From: Marisediminitalea oceani
Lineage (GTDB): Bacteria; Pseudomonadota; Gammaproteobacteria; Enterobacterales; Alteromonadaceae
Assembly (NCBI RefSeq): GCF_003731635.1
Contig: NZ_RCUA01000053.1
Span: forward strand, 62,001-126,000
Length of the DNA stretch: 64,000 nucleotides
Direction: 5' to 3'
Part shown: positions 12,418 through 20,569 of the stretch, piece by piece
Layout: the number at the start of each line of letters is the position of its first letter
Numbering within the stretch: the first letter of the stretch is position 1
Program-made: the position numbers and the translations under genes
Notes under the pieces: model-generated
Databases searched by the model: none
What the model saw: only the letters and a program-made list of their open reading frames with translations
Told to the model about the DNA's origin: nothing

Positions 12418-13221
12418 TTATTGATTTAAAGACAATACGTCATTCATGCCGTACTGGCCGGCATCCTGCTGCGACAGCCACATGGCAGCCTGCACCGCAC
12501 CACGGGCAAAAGTTAGGCGACTGGAAGCCTTATGGGTAATCTCCAGGCGTTCACCAATATCCGCGAACAAAGCAGTATGCTCACCCACTACGTCACCGGC
12601 GCGAACAGTGGCAAAGCCAATAGTGTTGTGGTCTCGCGGCGGTGTTTTGCCCTCGCGGCCATAAACAGCGCAGGTTGAGAGGTCGCGACCCAGCTCGTCA
12701 GCAATAGCTTCACCAATCGCCATGGCGGTACCCGACGGCGCATCCTGTTTAAAGCGGTGGTGCGCCTCTAAAATCTCGATATCCGCAGTTGCGCCCAATG
12801 CACGGGCAGCCTGTTTTACCAGGGATAACATTAAATTCACCCCAACACTGTAATTTGCGGCAAATACCACCGGAATTTTGGTTGCTGCATCAGCCAGTAA
12901 ATCCAGCTGTGCGGCTGACAAACCGGTAGTGCCAATGACCACAGGCTTGTTATTGGTCACACACCATTTAAGGTTACTATCGAACGCGGCAGGCAGAGTA
13001 AAGTCGATCATCACATCGACGTCTGCCGGGTCAATGGAAGACAAAGCACTACATGCAGTTTCCAGCTTTCCTATGCCCGCCAGTTCACCTACGTCCATAC
13101 CGACCCACGGAGAGTCATCACGTACCGATGCAACACTTAATGAGGCGGTATCATGTTCATTGAGCGCTTCAATCAATACCCGTCCCATCCGACCATTGGC
13201 GCCAAAAAGACCTACTTTCAT
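12418..13221 (-). CDS. dapB: 4-hydroxy-tetrahydrodipicolinate reductase
   Basis: NAD(P)H-dependent reductase of the diaminopimelate/lysine pathway, 267 residues. The N-terminal Rossmann fold has GANGRMGRVLIE, and the catalytic/substrate loop is EAHHRFKQDAPSGTA, where the His pair and Lys are the conserved active-site residues. It starts at ATG 13221 and lies upstream of carAB on the same strand, as in many gammaproteobacteria (dapB-carAB). About 100 bases separate its stop from the carA promoter. Confidence 0.97.
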   Translation of the reverse strand: MKVGLFGANGRMGRVLIEALNEHDTASLSVASVRDDSPWVGMDVGELAGIGKLETACSALSSIDPADVDVMIDFTLPAAFDSNLKWCVTNNKPVVIGTTGLSAAQLDLLADAATKIPVVFAANYSVGVNLMLSLVKQAARALGATADIEILEAHHRFKQDAPSGTAMAIGEAIADELGRDLSTCAVYGREGKTPPRDHNTIGFATVRAGDVVGEHTALFADIGERLEITHKASSRLTFARGAVQAAMWLSQQDAGQYGMNDVLSLNQ

Positions 13222-13440
13222 CGAAAACCTGCTTGCTTATTTAAGGTGCCCTTGGTTGACTGTAGGGACAGTTTTCCGGGCAATGTGACTGTTGATGGGC
13301 GAATTGTGCCTGATAGCTGTGCAGATGAAAACCCACAAATGGTTGAACTTTGATACCTGTCCGGCTTCAATGAGAACCCATTGCGCCGCATAAAATTAAT
13401 CACACTTAACACCAAAAGGTTTGTTACAGGACTTATAGAA

Positions 13441-14124
13441 ATGGAAAAACGTCTTATCTGGGATATTCCGACCCGCCTCTTCCACTGGCTGCTGGTAGCC
13501 TGCATCGTGGCACAATACTTAACTGCTGAGGTACTCGACGCCATTGACTGGCATTTTAAAATTGGCTATTTCACGCTGGGCCTGATTTTGTTCCGCTTGC
13601 TGTGGGGATTTGTAGGCACCACCTACGCCCGTTTCAGCCAGTTTTTAGCCGGCCCCGGCAAAGTGCTTTCCTATGCGAAAACCGTGACTAACCCAAATTC
13701 GCCAGAACATGCCGGGCACAACCCTATGGGCGGCTGGATGGTTATCGCCCTGCTGTTGTTAGTGGCGCTACAGGGTATCAGCGGCTTATTTATTGGCGAT
13801 GATATTATCAATAACGGCCCTTATTACGATGCCGTGTCCGACGCCATCCGCGACACCATGAGTTCTATTCACCATACGGCCTTTAATATTCTGCTGGCAG
13901 CAATTGCGCTGCATATTAGCGCAGTAGTATTTTATGCCCGTTTTAAAAAGCAGATGCTGGTACCGGCTATGCTGCATGGTAAGAAACCCACCAACGAACC
14001 GGGTATATCTTCTTCGCGGCTATTACTGGCACTCATACTGGTCATTATAGTGATTGCAGCAATGTACTACGCCATTGAAATTGCCCCACCCGCCCCGGCT
14101 GTGGATGCGGATATGTATTACTAA
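13441..14124 (+). CDS. Cytochrome b561-family membrane protein
   Basis: About 227 residues from ATG 13441 (MEKRLIWDIPTRLFHW). The open frame continues 20 codons upstream from a TTG, but this ATG gives the typical family N-terminus. Membrane segments carry candidate haem-ligand His residues in TRLFHWLL, EHAGHNPMGGW, SIHHTAF and ALHISAVVFY. This matches cytochrome b561 / Ni,Fe-hydrogenase b-subunit-like proteins that move electrons across the inner membrane. A fifth hydrophobic helix lies near the C-terminus. No partner cytochrome c or dehydrogenase is adjacent, so the electron donor is unknown. Confidence 0.88.
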   Translation: MEKRLIWDIPTRLFHWLLVACIVAQYLTAEVLDAIDWHFKIGYFTLGLILFRLLWGFVGTTYARFSQFLAGPGKVLSYAKTVTNPNSPEHAGHNPMGGWMVIALLLLVALQGISGLFIGDDIINNGPYYDAVSDAIRDTMSSIHHTAFNILLAAIALHISAVVFYARFKKQMLVPAMLHGKKPTNEPGISSSRLLLALILVIIVIAAMYYAIEIAPPAPAVDADMYY

Positions 14125-14346
14125 TATTCTTGTGAAAGTTCGCCGAACTACACAACAATGGCTCAAGCCGAGCAATTTGAAGGAACGCTGTTCGGCAACT
14201 TTGCAAAGTACACCTGAGTACTCGAAAAGATGAATAGCCAGGCTAGTGTGAAGAGAGCAACCTCATTGGTGCCTGAAAGGTTCGTTGCCGAAAACCTTCC
14301 AGGCACAGCTCGGCCAATTAACTCAATACGAAGGGCACTTCACATA
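14125..14346. other. Hairpin-rich intergenic region
   Basis: No gene is convincing here. The region holds a near-perfect 14-bp inverted repeat (GTGCCTGAAAGGTT at 14269-14282 with AACCTTCCAGGCAC at 14293-14306, one mismatch, 10-base loop) without a T-tract. It also has a small AGTTC/GAACT hairpin, a 12-base palindrome ACTTTGCAAAGT, and recurring short elements TTCGGCA and TGCCGAA in both orientations. It may be a decayed repeat element or an unrecognised small RNA. Confidence 0.35.
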
Positions 14347-15138
14347 TCATAAGGGCGACACTTTCTGCTTTCTTCGGCGACAGTTTGTTTTAAATAACAG
14401 ACCAGTGATTCCCATTCCAAGCAACGTGACCATCGAAGGAGCATTTACTTTGGTTGGTCCCGATGGTTCTAGATCATAATCGATATTGAGGGTAACAACC
14501 GGCCCTTCAGAACTGCTCCAGAGGCCCATAGCATTCTTGCCATCACTGACATCACGTGGGCCCTCCAGATATACGCCTATCTGGAAATAATTCGTTGCTG
14601 ATGCAAGAATGTCGTTCAAAGCAACCTGATTTAACTCAATGGTAAGATCAGGCACAGTGTCATAAGGCAACTCGGAAGTGGAGTAAAAGTCCAGCACATC
14701 AGTTCCGTAAACATTACCCGATTGGAGATCCATATATCGGTAAGAAAGGTCACCACCAGTGTTAACTTCGTCATTATCAACATCGAAAATCGACAACGAG
14801 TTCTCTTCCACTAAGTTGATAAACGCAGCATCAGTAGTATTTTCAAAAAACAGCTCGACAGAATTTATCACCAGTTTAGACGGGTCAATACTCATAAATT
14901 CCTGTATGTCGAATTGCCAAAAACTATTGTAATCACTTCTGAAACTGCGACCGGTAAATGTATTTTGGTTATTTCCCTGACTATACGAGGATGGAAATGG
15001 CGGGTTTTCTACCTGGTAAATCCAGCCTTTATCATTTGATAAGGTTGAAAATATGGCTGCACTAGCCGGATTGGCCAGTACAAGTAGAGTAAAAGTAAGT
15101 AATAAATGACAGTGTAACCTTATGTTTGACATGTTCAC
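14347..15138 (-). CDS. Exported protein with PEP-CTERM-like sorting signal
   Basis: 263 residues with an N-terminal signal peptide (hydrophobic core LLLTFTLLVLANPASAA) and a C-terminal tripartite signal: short NAPS motif, hydrophobic helix (MVTLLGMGITGLLF) and basic tail CRRRKQK. This is the layout of PEP-CTERM proteins, which are processed by an exosortase and usually become surface or matrix components. The middle part is Asn/Asp/Ser-rich and predicted beta-rich, with no recognised catalytic motif. It lies just downstream of a membrane-bound regulator on the same strand, which may control it. The function is unknown. Confidence 0.7.
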   Translation of the reverse strand: MNMSNIRLHCHLLLTFTLLVLANPASAAIFSTLSNDKGWIYQVENPPFPSSYSQGNNQNTFTGRSFRSDYNSFWQFDIQEFMSIDPSKLVINSVELFFENTTDAAFINLVEENSLSIFDVDNDEVNTGGDLSYRYMDLQSGNVYGTDVLDFYSTSELPYDTVPDLTIELNQVALNDILASATNYFQIGVYLEGPRDVSDGKNAMGLWSSSEGPVVTLNIDYDLEPSGPTKVNAPSMVTLLGMGITGLLFKTNCRRRKQKVSPL

Positions 15139-15277
15139 GCTCCCTGTAGGTTATATATTAGTCGTCTTAAAGGATTGCAACATAACCTAAGCCAAGAGCT
15201 ACAGAAAAACCTAAAGAAAACCTAAAAAAAACCAAAATAATAATTTTTTACCATTTTTCAATAAGTAACAATTCTCT

Positions 15278-17809
15278 TCAGTCACGAATAAAAGGCTCTA
15301 AACTGTAGTACAATGACGCTCTTCGAATAAATTGCACAAAACTTTCATTACTTCTCTGAACTAGATTTTTTTCAAATTTATCCGACTGGGAGAGTTGTGT
15401 TAGTAATGGAGTGCGACCGTCATTGGGGAAATTATTGTCAAAGTGTGGTAACAAATGAGACATTGTATAGCGCGAATCGCTGAACTCTGTAGAGCCAACC
15501 TCTGCACCTAATTGCTCTTTCATAATCAGCGCTTTCATTACCCCCATCAATACTTCACGATTGCTATCGATTTGATTCATAGCCTGAGAAAAGTTACCTA
15601 TAGCTTCGAGTAAGTAAGAGTTCGCTTGTTGTGGCTGTTGATTTAACTTTGACAGAGCCGCTTGTAACAACGCCGCTTCGCCGCTTACGAACAAAAACTG
15701 AAAACTTTTTTGTCCCATTTCCTCTATTTTTGAGACGGTGCGTTGTAGCGCATTAATCGATGTTAACGCATCGTTTAAGCGCTGTTGCTGTATATTAATT
15801 TGCGTTTCAACAATCTGGCAATACGCCAATGCAGCATACAGGCTGGCTTTTTTCGACATCAGGTTTGCACCGGTCTTAAAATATTGAGCGCACTCTAATG
15901 CAGCGACTACGGATCCGGTATTTGCTGCAAAATCTAGTTTGGCCTGAGCCCAGTACAATTGTGATAGCACAAAATTCGGGTACGGATAATCTGGTTTAAT
16001 GACTAAAGCGGCTTTCGCTGCTTTAACACCTTCGGAAAAATAGTCTTGGAATGTGGCTTCTGAATTACCGTAGGCCCACATTAAGGCGGCGTACATGTCG
16101 GCAGCATTGTTGCGACTACGAAAGTTCGTTTCAGAACGGGCGAATGCTAGCGCATAAGCTTCTTTTGCTTTTTGTGCATTGTCCGCAAAGGGTACCCCTT
16201 GCTCGATTTGCCATCGAGCTAAATTAGAATATGAACTGGCAATACTATCGTAATTCACTGCTCTGGCATCACCTTGCATCAGGCTACTCTTAAAAAAAGC
16301 AATAGCACTGTTATAAGCCAGGGTCGGGTTTTCTCCAGCAGCCACTTGCATCCAGGCTTGTCTGAAATAGATGCCTCCTTTGGTGTAGAGTAAATGGTTA
16401 TTGTTGGGCTCCAATGCCAGCCCTTTATCTACAATGGCATGAGCCAGTTTTGCTAACTCGCTTGCATTTTTTCCCTGCCTTAATAAATGATTGATATGCC
16501 TTTGCCGGATCACCCCTGCTCTATTGGCAAATTTGGCTGTTATTGTTTTATTTTCAAGCGTCTGAATGATACTTTCGCTTTCGGAATAAACTTTATCCAA
16601 GTCAATTTCCTTAGCATAATTGGCCACCTGTGCAATTAAGAAAAGTAAACGGGATTCCATCACTTCTACTTCTGAATTTGGCAGCTGCTTTAAGTTTTCA
16701 ATCGCTTGTTCAAATAACTCCAAATAAACGCTCTGCATAGCTGCATTGGGTAAATCACTTCTAATTAACGCATCATAGAGCTCAATTTGATTAACTCGGG
16801 CCTGTAAATTTTGTGGTGCTAACTCAATGCTTGTTGCACAAATTTTCAATCCACTAGGAGCAATTAACTCTATATTTTTTAGAAATCCATCTTTGTAGAG
16901 TAGAAAATGTTGATAATATAAATTACATAAATTAATTGCTGTATTCGCTTTGCTGGTATCAAACACTCCTAATTCAAACAATGATTGTTGAATAAACAGT
17001 TGACTGATGTTCTGCCAAATAACCGCAGAGTCACTTTTCAGAAGAGGCGTGTAGACATCATAAGCTCCGGTCAATAATGCCTCCCTATTTTTGGTGCTCA
17101 CCCATTGCATAGTGACTCTTTGGTGCTCACCTTGCGAACGTAATTGAGTTTCCACTGCGTAATCCGTATCGAGCTCAGTATTTAGGATGTTTAGGTCTGC
17201 TTTTTCACCCCAGGTTTTTACTGCTTGCGAATGAGACAATACAGACAAGTTCTTTTGTTGAGTAGCCGAGAAATGCAATTCCTGCATTAAGCTCTCTCCA
17301 TAAGAAAATTCACTGTCTATGAGTGTGACAGGCAAAATAGCCACAGTCAGTTTATCTTTGTCGCTATTGACAATTAATAAAGCAGCAACGATACACGTTA
17401 ACAAGAAGGAAATAACTAAGTGTCTTTTAGTGATTAATCGTAAGGTTTGAGTTGTCAGGCTAAGTGAAGCTTGCTTGGGCTGTTTTTGACTTGAATGAGA
17501 AACAAATTCAACATTACCAACTAATCGATAACCTTTTTTGGGCAACGTTTTTATTAAATCATTTTGACCAATTAGCTTTAATTGAGCGCGAGTTATACTC
17601 ACCAGATTGGTAAGTGAATCGTCAGTTACAACTCGATCCTGCCATATTTCATTTAACAACTCATTTCGGCTCACAGTTTGGCTTGTTGCTTTTGCCAAAC
17701 ATAAAATTAGCTGCAAGCTTTTGTCCGAGAGGATTTGTGATTGATCACCACACTTCATCTCTCCAGTGTTAAGATCAATCATACAGTCGCTAATCTTGAG
17801 TACATCCAT
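15278..17809 (-). CDS. CadC-like membrane winged-helix regulator with TPR-like periplasmic part
   Basis: Predicted one-component transmembrane transcription regulator of about 843 residues from ATG 17809; an upstream TTG at 17824 adds five codons. Residues ~1-105 form an OmpR/PhoB-type winged-helix DNA-binding domain (LSDKSLQLILCLAKA, then VVTDDSLTNLVSITRAQLK and KTLPKKGYRLVG). A transmembrane helix follows near residue 135, and the long remainder is Ala/Leu-rich helical repeats with TPR-like character, expected in the periplasm. CadC and ToxR are the known models for such direct signal-to-DNA proteins. Its target may be the neighbouring PEP-CTERM gene. Base composition is more AT-rich than the flanks, hinting at acquisition. 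Confidence 0.78.
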   Translation of the reverse strand: MDVLKISDCMIDLNTGEMKCGDQSQILSDKSLQLILCLAKATSQTVSRNELLNEIWQDRVVTDDSLTNLVSITRAQLKLIGQNDLIKTLPKKGYRLVGNVEFVSHSSQKQPKQASLSLTTQTLRLITKRHLVISFLLTCIVAALLIVNSDKDKLTVAILPVTLIDSEFSYGESLMQELHFSATQQKNLSVLSHSQAVKTWGEKADLNILNTELDTDYAVETQLRSQGEHQRVTMQWVSTKNREALLTGAYDVYTPLLKSDSAVIWQNISQLFIQQSLFELGVFDTSKANTAINLCNLYYQHFLLYKDGFLKNIELIAPSGLKICATSIELAPQNLQARVNQIELYDALIRSDLPNAAMQSVYLELFEQAIENLKQLPNSEVEVMESRLLFLIAQVANYAKEIDLDKVYSESESIIQTLENKTITAKFANRAGVIRQRHINHLLRQGKNASELAKLAHAIVDKGLALEPNNNHLLYTKGGIYFRQAWMQVAAGENPTLAYNSAIAFFKSSLMQGDARAVNYDSIASSYSNLARWQIEQGVPFADNAQKAKEAYALAFARSETNFRSRNNAADMYAALMWAYGNSEATFQDYFSEGVKAAKAALVIKPDYPYPNFVLSQLYWAQAKLDFAANTGSVVAALECAQYFKTGANLMSKKASLYAALAYCQIVETQINIQQQRLNDALTSINALQRTVSKIEEMGQKSFQFLFVSGEAALLQAALSKLNQQPQQANSYLLEAIGNFSQAMNQIDSNREVLMGVMKALIMKEQLGAEVGSTEFSDSRYTMSHLLPHFDNNFPNDGRTPLLTQLSQSDKFEKNLVQRSNESFVQFIRRASLYYSLEPFIRD

Positions 17810-18053
17810 GTAACTATCCGACAAACAGGTTTTAAGGTAAATTATACAAATGCATAGTAAGTGTCTAGGACAGCTTAATTTCCGAAAAGAATGTCCATAC
17901 TCCTAAATATTAACGAGACATTATCAATGAATAAATGCAAATGAATTAATTCCGCTTAAAGTAAAGCATATTTCATCACTGGCCATTAGTTTTTTATTTT
18001 CTATTTATAAACCAGCTATTAGCTCTCAGCAGACCTGAACTACCGCCATTCTA

Positions 18054-18380
18054 TCAGATGTACCGCCTGCGCTCAGCGGCCACACCAAGCGCAACAAAGG
18101 CGGCAATAAATGCCACACCACGGTACTCGTAGGCCACGAATTTAAAGATATGATGAAGCAGTGGCGCACCATATAAGGTAAGCGCACCATATCCAAACGC
18201 ACACAGCAACACAAATAATCCGCTGCGCAATATAAAGTGCAGGCCGCTCAGGCTGCGTTTAACCTGCTTGTTGATGATGTCGCCATAAACAACCAGCAGG
18301 GTTGCCATTAACATCAGGCTCATTTCATTAAAATAACTCGCCAGCAAATCACTGACAGGCGTGGTGAAAGACGCAATCAC
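18054..18380 (-). CDS. Small membrane protein, DUF3392-like
   Basis: 108 residues from a GTG start, with three or four hydrophobic helices, the motif MLMATLLVVYGDIINKQVK and a C-terminal ALGVAAERRR end. This resembles the DUF3392 family of Vibrio, Shewanella and Alteromonas; the assignment is from memory of the family pattern and not verified. The function is unknown. It follows prpE on the same strand, but two hairpins between them, one a good terminator, suggest separate transcription. Confidence 0.6.
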   Translation of the reverse strand: MIASFTTPVSDLLASYFNEMSLMLMATLLVVYGDIINKQVKRSLSGLHFILRSGLFVLLCAFGYGALTLYGAPLLHHIFKFVAYEYRGVAFIAAFVALGVAAERRRYI

Positions 18381-18442
18381 GTACTACTCATTATCGGATA
18401 TGGATCTGACCGCATTTTGCAAGCGGGCTGCGGGGAAGTCAA

Positions 18443-18471
18443 AGAAAAAAGCCGGCTTTCGCCGGCTAAAA
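18443..18471 (-). terminator. Intrinsic terminator of prpE
   Basis: Minus strand stem AGCCGGC / GCCGGCT with a GAAA loop, followed by a T-run. A second hairpin (AAGTTGCTC / GAGCAACTT, 18471-18503) lies directly upstream, so prpE ends in tandem hairpins. Confidence 0.85.
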
Positions 18472-18522
18472 AGTTGCTCCCGAAGAACGCACAAGAGCAA
18501 CTTTGATGTTGAAACTTTATGG

Positions 18523-20424
18523 TTAATCGGTACCTTCCTTAACCAGCCCTTGCTCTTTCATGATCGCTTCGATTTCGGGCACACTGGCCGGATCGTCAAT
18601 GGTGGATGGTACTGCCACCTCCTGATTCGAGGCAATCTGGCGTAATAGCTTACGGAGTATTTTGCCAGACCGGGTTTTAGGCAGCCTTGGCACCACTACG
18701 GCTCGCTTAAAGCAGGCAATCGGACCTATTTCTTTGCGGACCATAGCAACCAGCTCTTTTTGCAGATCATCCTCGTCGATGTCGTATCCATCTTTGAGCA
18801 ATACCAGACCAACGGGCTCCTGCCCTTTTAGGGCATCATGAACGCCAATAACACTGCATTCGGCAACGGCATCGTGAGCCGCCAGGATTTCTTCCATTTC
18901 GCCGGTGGATAAACGGTGGCCTGCTACGTTAATAACGTCATCGGTTCGACCCATAATAAAGACATAGCCATCATCATCCTTGTAACCGCCATCACCAGAA
19001 CAGTAATAACCGGGAAAGTCGCTGAGGTAACCAGACTTAAAGCGTTCAAAATCGCCCCAAATGGTTGCCAGACAGCTTGGTGGTAAAGGTAACTTAATCG
19101 CGATAGCGCCCTGCTCACCAGCGGGCAACTCATTCCCCCGGGCATCAAGAACCTGCACATTGAACCCAGGCGTTGGCAAGGTTGATGAACCTGGCTTGGC
19201 CGGTTTGGGTTCAATACCCATCAGGTTGGCGCAGATAGCCCAGCCGGTTTCGGTTTGCCACCAGTGATCAACCACAGGCTTGCCGGTTTTATCTACCGTC
19301 CACAGGTAGGTAGGCGGATCGAGTCTCTCACCTGCCATAAAGATAGTTTTCAGGGAAGAGATATCATACTTGTTAATTTCCGCCGCTTCCGGGTCTTCCT
19401 TACGAATAGCCCGAAACGCAGTAGGCGCTGCGAATAATGCTTTAATTTTGTATTCATCTACCATTCGCCAGAATGCGCCGGCATCGGGTGTGCGTACAGG
19501 CTTACCTTCATAAACAACGGTAGTGCAACCATGCAGAAGCGGGCCGTAAACGATATAGGAGTGACCCACAACCCAACCCACATCCGATGCGGCCCAGAAC
19601 ACTTCGCCCGGTTGCATGTCGTAAACCGCCTTCATGGAATATTTTAATGCCACGGCATGGCCGCCGTTTTCACGCACAACACCTTTTGGTTTGCCGGTGG
19701 TGCCAGAGGTATACAGAATATACAGCGGATCTGTGCCTTTCACCGCTACGCAATCGGCGGGTGTAGCTTTCGCCATTGCCTCTGCCCAGTCGATATCCAT
19801 GCCTTCATGCATAGCCGCTTTGGCTTGTGGGCGCTGCAGTACCACACAACACTCAGGTTTATGGGCCGATAGCTCAATGGCTTTGTCGACAAGCGGCTTG
19901 TATTCAATCACCTTGGCCACTTCGATACCGCATGACGCCGTCACAATCAGTTTTGGCTCAGCATCTTCAATGCGCACTGCTAATTCATGCGGCGCAAAAC
20001 CGCCAAATACCACTGAATGGATAGCACCAAGGCGGGCAATCGCCAGCATGGCAACCACGGCCTCAGTGATCATTGGCATGTATACTACAACACGATCGCC
20101 TTTCTCTACGCCCTGGGCTTTTAGCACCCCGGCAAACAGAGAAACTTGTTCCTGCAGCTGTGCGTAGGTTAGTACAGACTTACTGTTAGAAACCGGTGAA
20201 TCGTAGATAATGGCTGGCTGATCGCCACGGCCGTTTTCAACGTGATAATCAACGGCCATGTAGGCAGTATTCATTTCACCGTCGTCAAACCAGTGGTAGA
20301 TACCCTCGTTGTCCTGGGTAAGAATGTCCTGTGGTGCTTTAAACCAGGGCAGAGCTTTGGCTTGCTCTGCCCAAAATTCGGCGGGTTGCTCAATTGAACG
20401 CTGATATTCTGCTTGGTATGACAT
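18523..20424 (-). CDS. prpE: Propionyl-CoA synthetase (acyl-CoA synthetase)
   Basis: Activates propionate, and probably acetate to some degree, to the acyl-CoA via an acyl-adenylate. 633 residues with the AMP-binding signature LYILYTSGTTGKPKG, a DHWWQTETGW active-site segment and the C-terminal LPKTRSGKILRK motif holding the catalytic Lys, which is normally regulated by acetylation. The N-terminal ACAS domain and the sequence FAAPTAFRAIRKEDP favour PrpE over AcsA. No prpBCD genes are adjacent. CrbS/CrbR-type systems, one of which appears at 28353 and 36948, are known to control acetyl-CoA synthetase genes. Confidence 0.9.
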   Translation of the reverse strand: MSYQAEYQRSIEQPAEFWAEQAKALPWFKAPQDILTQDNEGIYHWFDDGEMNTAYMAVDYHVENGRGDQPAIIYDSPVSNSKSVLTYAQLQEQVSLFAGVLKAQGVEKGDRVVVYMPMITEAVVAMLAIARLGAIHSVVFGGFAPHELAVRIEDAEPKLIVTASCGIEVAKVIEYKPLVDKAIELSAHKPECCVVLQRPQAKAAMHEGMDIDWAEAMAKATPADCVAVKGTDPLYILYTSGTTGKPKGVVRENGGHAVALKYSMKAVYDMQPGEVFWAASDVGWVVGHSYIVYGPLLHGCTTVVYEGKPVRTPDAGAFWRMVDEYKIKALFAAPTAFRAIRKEDPEAAEINKYDISSLKTIFMAGERLDPPTYLWTVDKTGKPVVDHWWQTETGWAICANLMGIEPKPAKPGSSTLPTPGFNVQVLDARGNELPAGEQGAIAIKLPLPPSCLATIWGDFERFKSGYLSDFPGYYCSGDGGYKDDDGYVFIMGRTDDVINVAGHRLSTGEMEEILAAHDAVAECSVIGVHDALKGQEPVGLVLLKDGYDIDEDDLQKELVAMVRKEIGPIACFKRAVVVPRLPKTRSGKILRKLLRQIASNQEVAVPSTIDDPASVPEIEAIMKEQGLVKEGTD

Positions 20425-20569
20425 ACAAATTCACTTCCTACACTATTATTATGCGGTTTGAAATCTTCACTGAAAACTTCCATATGCTATTACAGTAATA
20501 GAAAATGGACCGTTTGCGCATACGACCATTGGCTTATATGTCGACAATTTTAGACCAATTGCGCTTTTT

